From Bacteroides congonensis (lineage in GTDB: Bacteria > Bacteroidota > Bacteroidia > Bacteroidales > Bacteroidaceae): a stretch of 64,000 bases of DNA. Below the pieces are notes generated by a model. It was not told the origin of the DNA. It worked only from the letters and a program-made list of their open reading frames with translations, and ran no database searches. Where the stretch lies: positions 473,760 through 537,759 of the forward strand of contig NZ_FQXY01000009.1 of assembly GCF_900130125.1 (NCBI RefSeq), read 5' to 3'. Made by a program: the position numbers and the translations under genes. Below, in pieces: positions 61,501 through 64,000 of the stretch; positions within the stretch are counted from its first letter, which is position 1; the number at the start of each line of letters is the position of its first letter.

Positions 61501-62824
61501 CCAAAGAAAGCACAAGTGTCATCTGCCGCGAACCGGCTTCCAATGAAACATAACGACTCTCCAGTTCCTTGTCCTGACGGGTGAAGTTCAGAATATCCAG
61601 ATAAATATTCCTATTGTAATCAGAGGCATATTTCATTCCCAATCCCGCATACGATACGCTCAATTGTTCCCGGATTCTCGAAATCCATTCGGGTACAGTC
61701 TTTACATTCTCCTGCGTAATCCACGGCACTCCCGTATAGGTCGTGTCCCCTTCGGCAAACGTATATAGTTTATCCAGTGTATCCGCCTCATGGTGATAAT
61801 AGAGTATATGATGGCGATTCACACAATCCAATGCTTTCGTAAGCGTATCCAATGCTTCCGAATATCGCCCGTGCGTATTCAGATATTTGCCGATAGAGAC
61901 ATATGCCCCGGCAATCTGATATAAATCATTATATTCACGGAATTTTTCGAGTGCAAGCTGTGCCAGACGCAAAGGTAAAAGCGAATCTATCGGAAAGCCG
62001 AACTGGTCTAACGCATGTCCCCGTCTTGCCTGAAATAAATCGAAGTCATTGGGAGCAATCATCAGGTTGGCAAGCCCTTGCAGGCCATTTCCTTCAAAAT
62101 AGGGATGATTGCTCTGAACTGCCGTCCGCCAAGTATAATAAAGGTGGTCGAACTCGCGGAGCTTCCTATCTTCCGGTTTACCGGCTTCCACCAAAGAAGC
62201 AGAACCTTTGAGATAATGATAATAAAGCAATTGGTTCGTATCCGCCAATGCTTCATCTTCCGGTATCTGATTGAGCGAGGCGACCGCTTCCTGACGTTGC
62301 TGAAGATAATAGTAATAAATAGAAGAAACGATGAAAAACTCCGTGAAAGCATAATCCAGCCGGAGTTTCTCGTGGCGGTCGGCAAACAAGTCGCTTTCTT
62401 CACGGATACGCTTCATGCGTTTCAGTGCACTGTTCCGGTAATCATAAAACTCCTTGTTCATGGCCGTCCGCTGACAGATTTTCATCAGTCCGATGTCGGC
62501 AATCAGTAGTTCGAGTTCGTTCTTGGTCAGTTTGTACACCTCTTTGTGCAAGGCTTCGGCACGGTCGAAATCCATGTTCATGTAAGCCCAGAATCCCAGG
62601 TTGTTGGATGCCTCGGCTTTCCCCGATTTATATAAGTTTACCTTACGATAAGCCTGCTCGGCATATCTATAAGAAGAATCGAGATTCCGGTAACGAAAAG
62701 CATACGCTTTCCCGTTCAGTGAATCAATCAGACGCACTTCTTTGGTCGGCACCATATCAGTGCACGAGAAAAAAGAGGCGAATAACACTACACCTATTAT
62801 ATATAGAGGAAAGCGTGAACTCAT
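58511..62824 (-). CDS. Tandem sensor histidine kinase (DUF5112/DUF5113 type)
   Basis: A 1437-residue protein. Part one: lipoprotein-like signal (ASFFSC, Cys about 21), TPR-like helices to about 430, membrane helix (LVLSLVIVGLVLVVILWWFF, about 436-457), a dimerisation region and a HATPase with N box NTLAENARKYTPEGG (about 698), G1 DDGRGIS (about 733) and G2 GSGFGLMNC (about 770). Part two starts at about 818 with a second hydrophobic segment and lipobox-like LLLPMGMVSC, helical repeats, a membrane helix (about 995-1015), a GAF-like domain, an H-box TIKHETIYYPNKI (about 1220) and a degenerate ATPase (LLENLIDEAL, about 1330). It is the sensor partner of the adjacent regulator. Confidence 0.85.
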   Translation of the reverse strand: MSSRFPLYIIGVVLFASFFSCTDMVPTKEVRLIDSLNGKAYAFRYRNLDSSYRYAEQAYRKVNLYKSGKAEASNNLGFWAYMNMDFDRAEALHKEVYKLTKNELELLIADIGLMKICQRTAMNKEFYDYRNSALKRMKRIREESDLFADRHEKLRLDYAFTEFFIVSSIYYYYLQQRQEAVASLNQIPEDEALADTNQLLYYHYLKGSASLVEAGKPEDRKLREFDHLYYTWRTAVQSNHPYFEGNGLQGLANLMIAPNDFDLFQARRGHALDQFGFPIDSLLPLRLAQLALEKFREYNDLYQIAGAYVSIGKYLNTHGRYSEALDTLTKALDCVNRHHILYYHHEADTLDKLYTFAEGDTTYTGVPWITQENVKTVPEWISRIREQLSVSYAGLGMKYASDYNRNIYLDILNFTRQDKELESRYVSLEAGSRQMTLVLSLVIVGLVLVVILWWFFNRRSKIRNQIDVERLQQILGLCRDITSSIPMNVPLIQEGIDNLFGKGRMRLDIPEEGKAALVPAHRLNRDEKALVHVLEPYIIWAADNEQMVEALSDERMQLEKQRYIYEQHIAGNKRQNLIKKACMAIVNGINPYIDRILNEVHKLTEKGYIDDEKIKKEKYQYIDELVTTINEYNDILALWIKMKQGSLSLNIETFSLDGLFELLGKGRRAFEMKKQTLEIEPTTVMVKADRALTLFMINTLAENARKYTPEGGTVKVYARTTDTYVEISVEDDGRGISEEDVARIIGEKVYDSRVIGIKNAENPDELKENKGSGFGLMNCKGIIEKYKKTNELFRVCTFDVESELGKGSRFYFRLPLGVRKVIGVLLCLLLPMGMVSCLHDPIPPMSQERDSIAVVTDSAYEDLLDAASDYANAAYFANVDENYELALQYVDSAMSLLNEHYEKYARPESPHRYMKLVGTGIPAEVSWWNELFDSDYHVILDIRNEAAVAFLALKQLDGYSYNNSAFTDLYKLQGEDQTLEAYCRQLERSNTNKTVGIILCFVLLIVSLVGYYFLYMRKLLQNRLNLEQVLEINQKVFAASIVRLQEQEDAEALQREESTLKEIPQRIVNEAFGSVNELLTIDRMGIAVYNETTHRLEYASRPGQEMPEMVQQCFDSGEYLAEQHLLAIPLKVEAGGEHQCVGVLYLERREGSEQETDRLLFELVARYVAIVVFNAVVKLATKYRDIESAHEETRRASWEDSMLHVQNMVLDNCLSTIKHETIYYPNKIKQIVGRLNTLSLSEKEEREAVETMTELIEYYKGIFTILSSCASRQLEEVTFRRTVIPVQELFDAAGKYFKKMMKNRTKRIELEMEPMEARVIGDVNQLRFLLENLIDEALTVREDGVLRLQVRKDDGYIRFLFTDTRREKSVEELNQLFYPNLARMTSGEKGELRGTEYLVCKQIIRDHDEFAGRRGCRINAEPAADGGFTVYFTVPRR

Positions 62825-62876
62825 TTTATTATCGGATAATTAACAACGGATAATGGATATTCCCCATTATTTATTG

Positions 62877-62884
62877 CAAATCTA
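62877..62884 (-). promoter_or_regulatory. TAGATTTG promoter box
   Basis: A minus-strand TAnnTTTG match 53 bases upstream of the sensor kinase start. No clear -33 box. Confidence 0.5.
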
Positions 62885-62958
62885 CAAATATTTCCGATAA
62901 GTTGGAGAGAAAAATATTTTTTATACAATAAGTCCTTCTAAATAATAAGAGAAATTCC

Positions 62959-62966
62959 TACCTTTG
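62959..62966 (+). promoter_or_regulatory. TACCTTTG promoter box for prs
   Basis: A -7 box 39 bases upstream of the prs ATG; no clear -33 box. Confidence 0.6.
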
Positions 62967-63004
62967 CAGGCAAATTAACAAATAGGTAAAACATCTATTA
63001 CAAA

Positions 63005-63943
63005 ATGAGCGAAAAAGCACCCTTTATGGTATTCTCGGGAACGAACTCGAGATATCTTGCAGAAAAAATCTGCGCAAGCCTGAATTGTCCTCTGGGAAAT
63101 ATGAACATTACGCATTTTGCCGATGGTGAATTTGCGGTTTCATATGAGGAGTCAATCCGTGGCGCACATGTATTCCTGGTTCAATCCACTTTCCCAAACT
63201 CAGACAACTTAATGGAACTTCTCCTGATGATCGACGCTGCAAAACGTGCATCTGCAAAGAGCGTTGTAGCTGTAATCCCCTATTTCGGATGGGCCCGTCA
63301 GGACAGAAAAGACAAACCTCGTGTATCAATCGGAGCTAAGCTGGTAGCCGACCTGCTTTCAGTGGCAGGTATCGACCGACTGATTACCATGGACTTGCAT
63401 GCAGACCAGATCCAGGGTTTCTTCAACATTCCCGTAGATCACCTGTATGCATCAGCCGTATTCCTCCCCTACATCCAGTCATTAAACCTGGAAAATCTGG
63501 TGATTGCTACACCGGACGTAGGCGGTTCAAAACGCGCCAGCACTTTCTCCAAATATCTCGGTGTGCCATTGGTACTCTGTAACAAATCACGTGAAAAGGC
63601 AAATGAAGTTGCTTCCATGCAAATCATCGGTGACGTGAGCAATAAGAACGTCGTACTGGTTGACGACATCGTAGACACAGCAGGTACAATCACTAAAGCT
63701 GCCAATATCATGATGGAAGCCGGTGCAGCATCCGTACGCGCTATTGCCAGCCACTGTGTGATGTCTGATCCGGCGTCCTTCCGTGTACAGGAGTCCGGTC
63801 TTACTGAAATGGTATTTACCGATAGCATCCCTTACACCAAGAAATGCGCAAAAGTAAAACAGTTGAGTATCGCCGATATGTTTGCTGAAACTATCAAACG
63901 CGTTATGAATAACGAGTCTATCAGTTCACAATACATAATCTAA
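63005..63943 (+). CDS. prs: Ribose-phosphate pyrophosphokinase
   Basis: A 312-residue enzyme that makes PRPP from ribose 5-phosphate and ATP, feeding nucleotide, His and Trp synthesis. Signatures: FSGTNSRYLAEKICASLNCP, PYFGWARQDRKDKPRVSIGA (ATP site, about 95-115), MDLHADQIQGFFNIPVDHLY and the PRPP loop VVLVDDIVDTAGTI (about 217-230). Complete in the window. The last 57 bases after it hold nothing I can identify. Confidence 0.97.
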   Translation: MSEKAPFMVFSGTNSRYLAEKICASLNCPLGNMNITHFADGEFAVSYEESIRGAHVFLVQSTFPNSDNLMELLLMIDAAKRASAKSVVAVIPYFGWARQDRKDKPRVSIGAKLVADLLSVAGIDRLITMDLHADQIQGFFNIPVDHLYASAVFLPYIQSLNLENLVIATPDVGGSKRASTFSKYLGVPLVLCNKSREKANEVASMQIIGDVSNKNVVLVDDIVDTAGTITKAANIMMEAGAASVRAIASHCVMSDPASFRVQESGLTEMVFTDSIPYTKKCAKVKQLSIADMFAETIKRVMNNESISSQYII

Positions 63944-64000
63944 GCGAATCAATATCGCTAAAAAGAAAACGGTGAACAAATATTGCACTACGCAATTTGT

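Overview
This window looks like chromosomal DNA of a gut Bacteroides close to B. thetaiotaomicron. The evidence is the repeated promoter motif TAnnTTTG (often with a TTTG-like -33 element about 20 bases upstream), many Bacteroidetes-only families (TamL-like surface assembly lipoprotein, DUF4296, DUF4846, DUF3332, DUF5112/5113-type kinase with its response regulator), two Bacteroides-type insertion sequences, and a xylose cluster controlled by a NUDIX-type regulator. Species is not determinable by eye.

Layout. 1-6845: MBL-fold hydrolase (cut by the window edge), POT transporter, small HAD phosphatase, a possible small RNA, DoxX protein, lipoproteins, TamL. 6989-13820: rRNA/tRNA methyltransferase, then a leftward run ileS-dksA-like-lspA-DUF4296 lipoprotein-hypothetical, the last carrying an in-frame 73-bp palindrome. 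14033-20000: YhiM-like membrane protein, GNAT-nitrilase fusion, a strongly structured RNA that fits 6S RNA, then a divergent VirE-type ATPase/HU-type pair separated by four 23-bp tandem repeats. 20133-25374: leftward xylose operon (regulator, xylB, xylA, xylE). 25715-29916: thiD, fabD, sucCD and a 57-residue charged protein. 29986-33420: RRM protein, glutamine synthetase, DUF4846 and small genes. 33659-41007: PPK2, a 5'-truncated DUF169 gene, an ECF-like/DUF362/Fe-S membrane operon, patatin and GH13.

41141-45039: two insertion sequences lie 51 bp apart between a PepSY-like gene and a tRNA-Arg. The first inserted at the last sense codon of the PepSY-like gene (6-bp target duplication); the second stops 4 bp from the tRNA. 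45326-51237: TPR protein, pabB/pabC, DUF2461, YhcH, glycogen branching enzyme. 51310-57711: XRE regulator with a 38-bp palindrome over its promoter, a GH2-sulfatase pair with a 26-codon SusD relic upstream (scar of a polysaccharide utilisation locus), and an AbgT transporter. 57748-63943: a response regulator with a 1437-residue tandem sensor kinase that looks like two fused lipoprotein kinases, then prs.

Most genes are housekeeping or central metabolism (xylose entry, TCA cycle, glycogen, folate precursor, thiamine, nucleotide synthesis). The most unusual signals are non-coding: the 6S-like RNA, the 23-bp repeat array, the palindrome inside a coding region, the fourfold 13-bp repeat at 15087-15165, and the kinase fusion.
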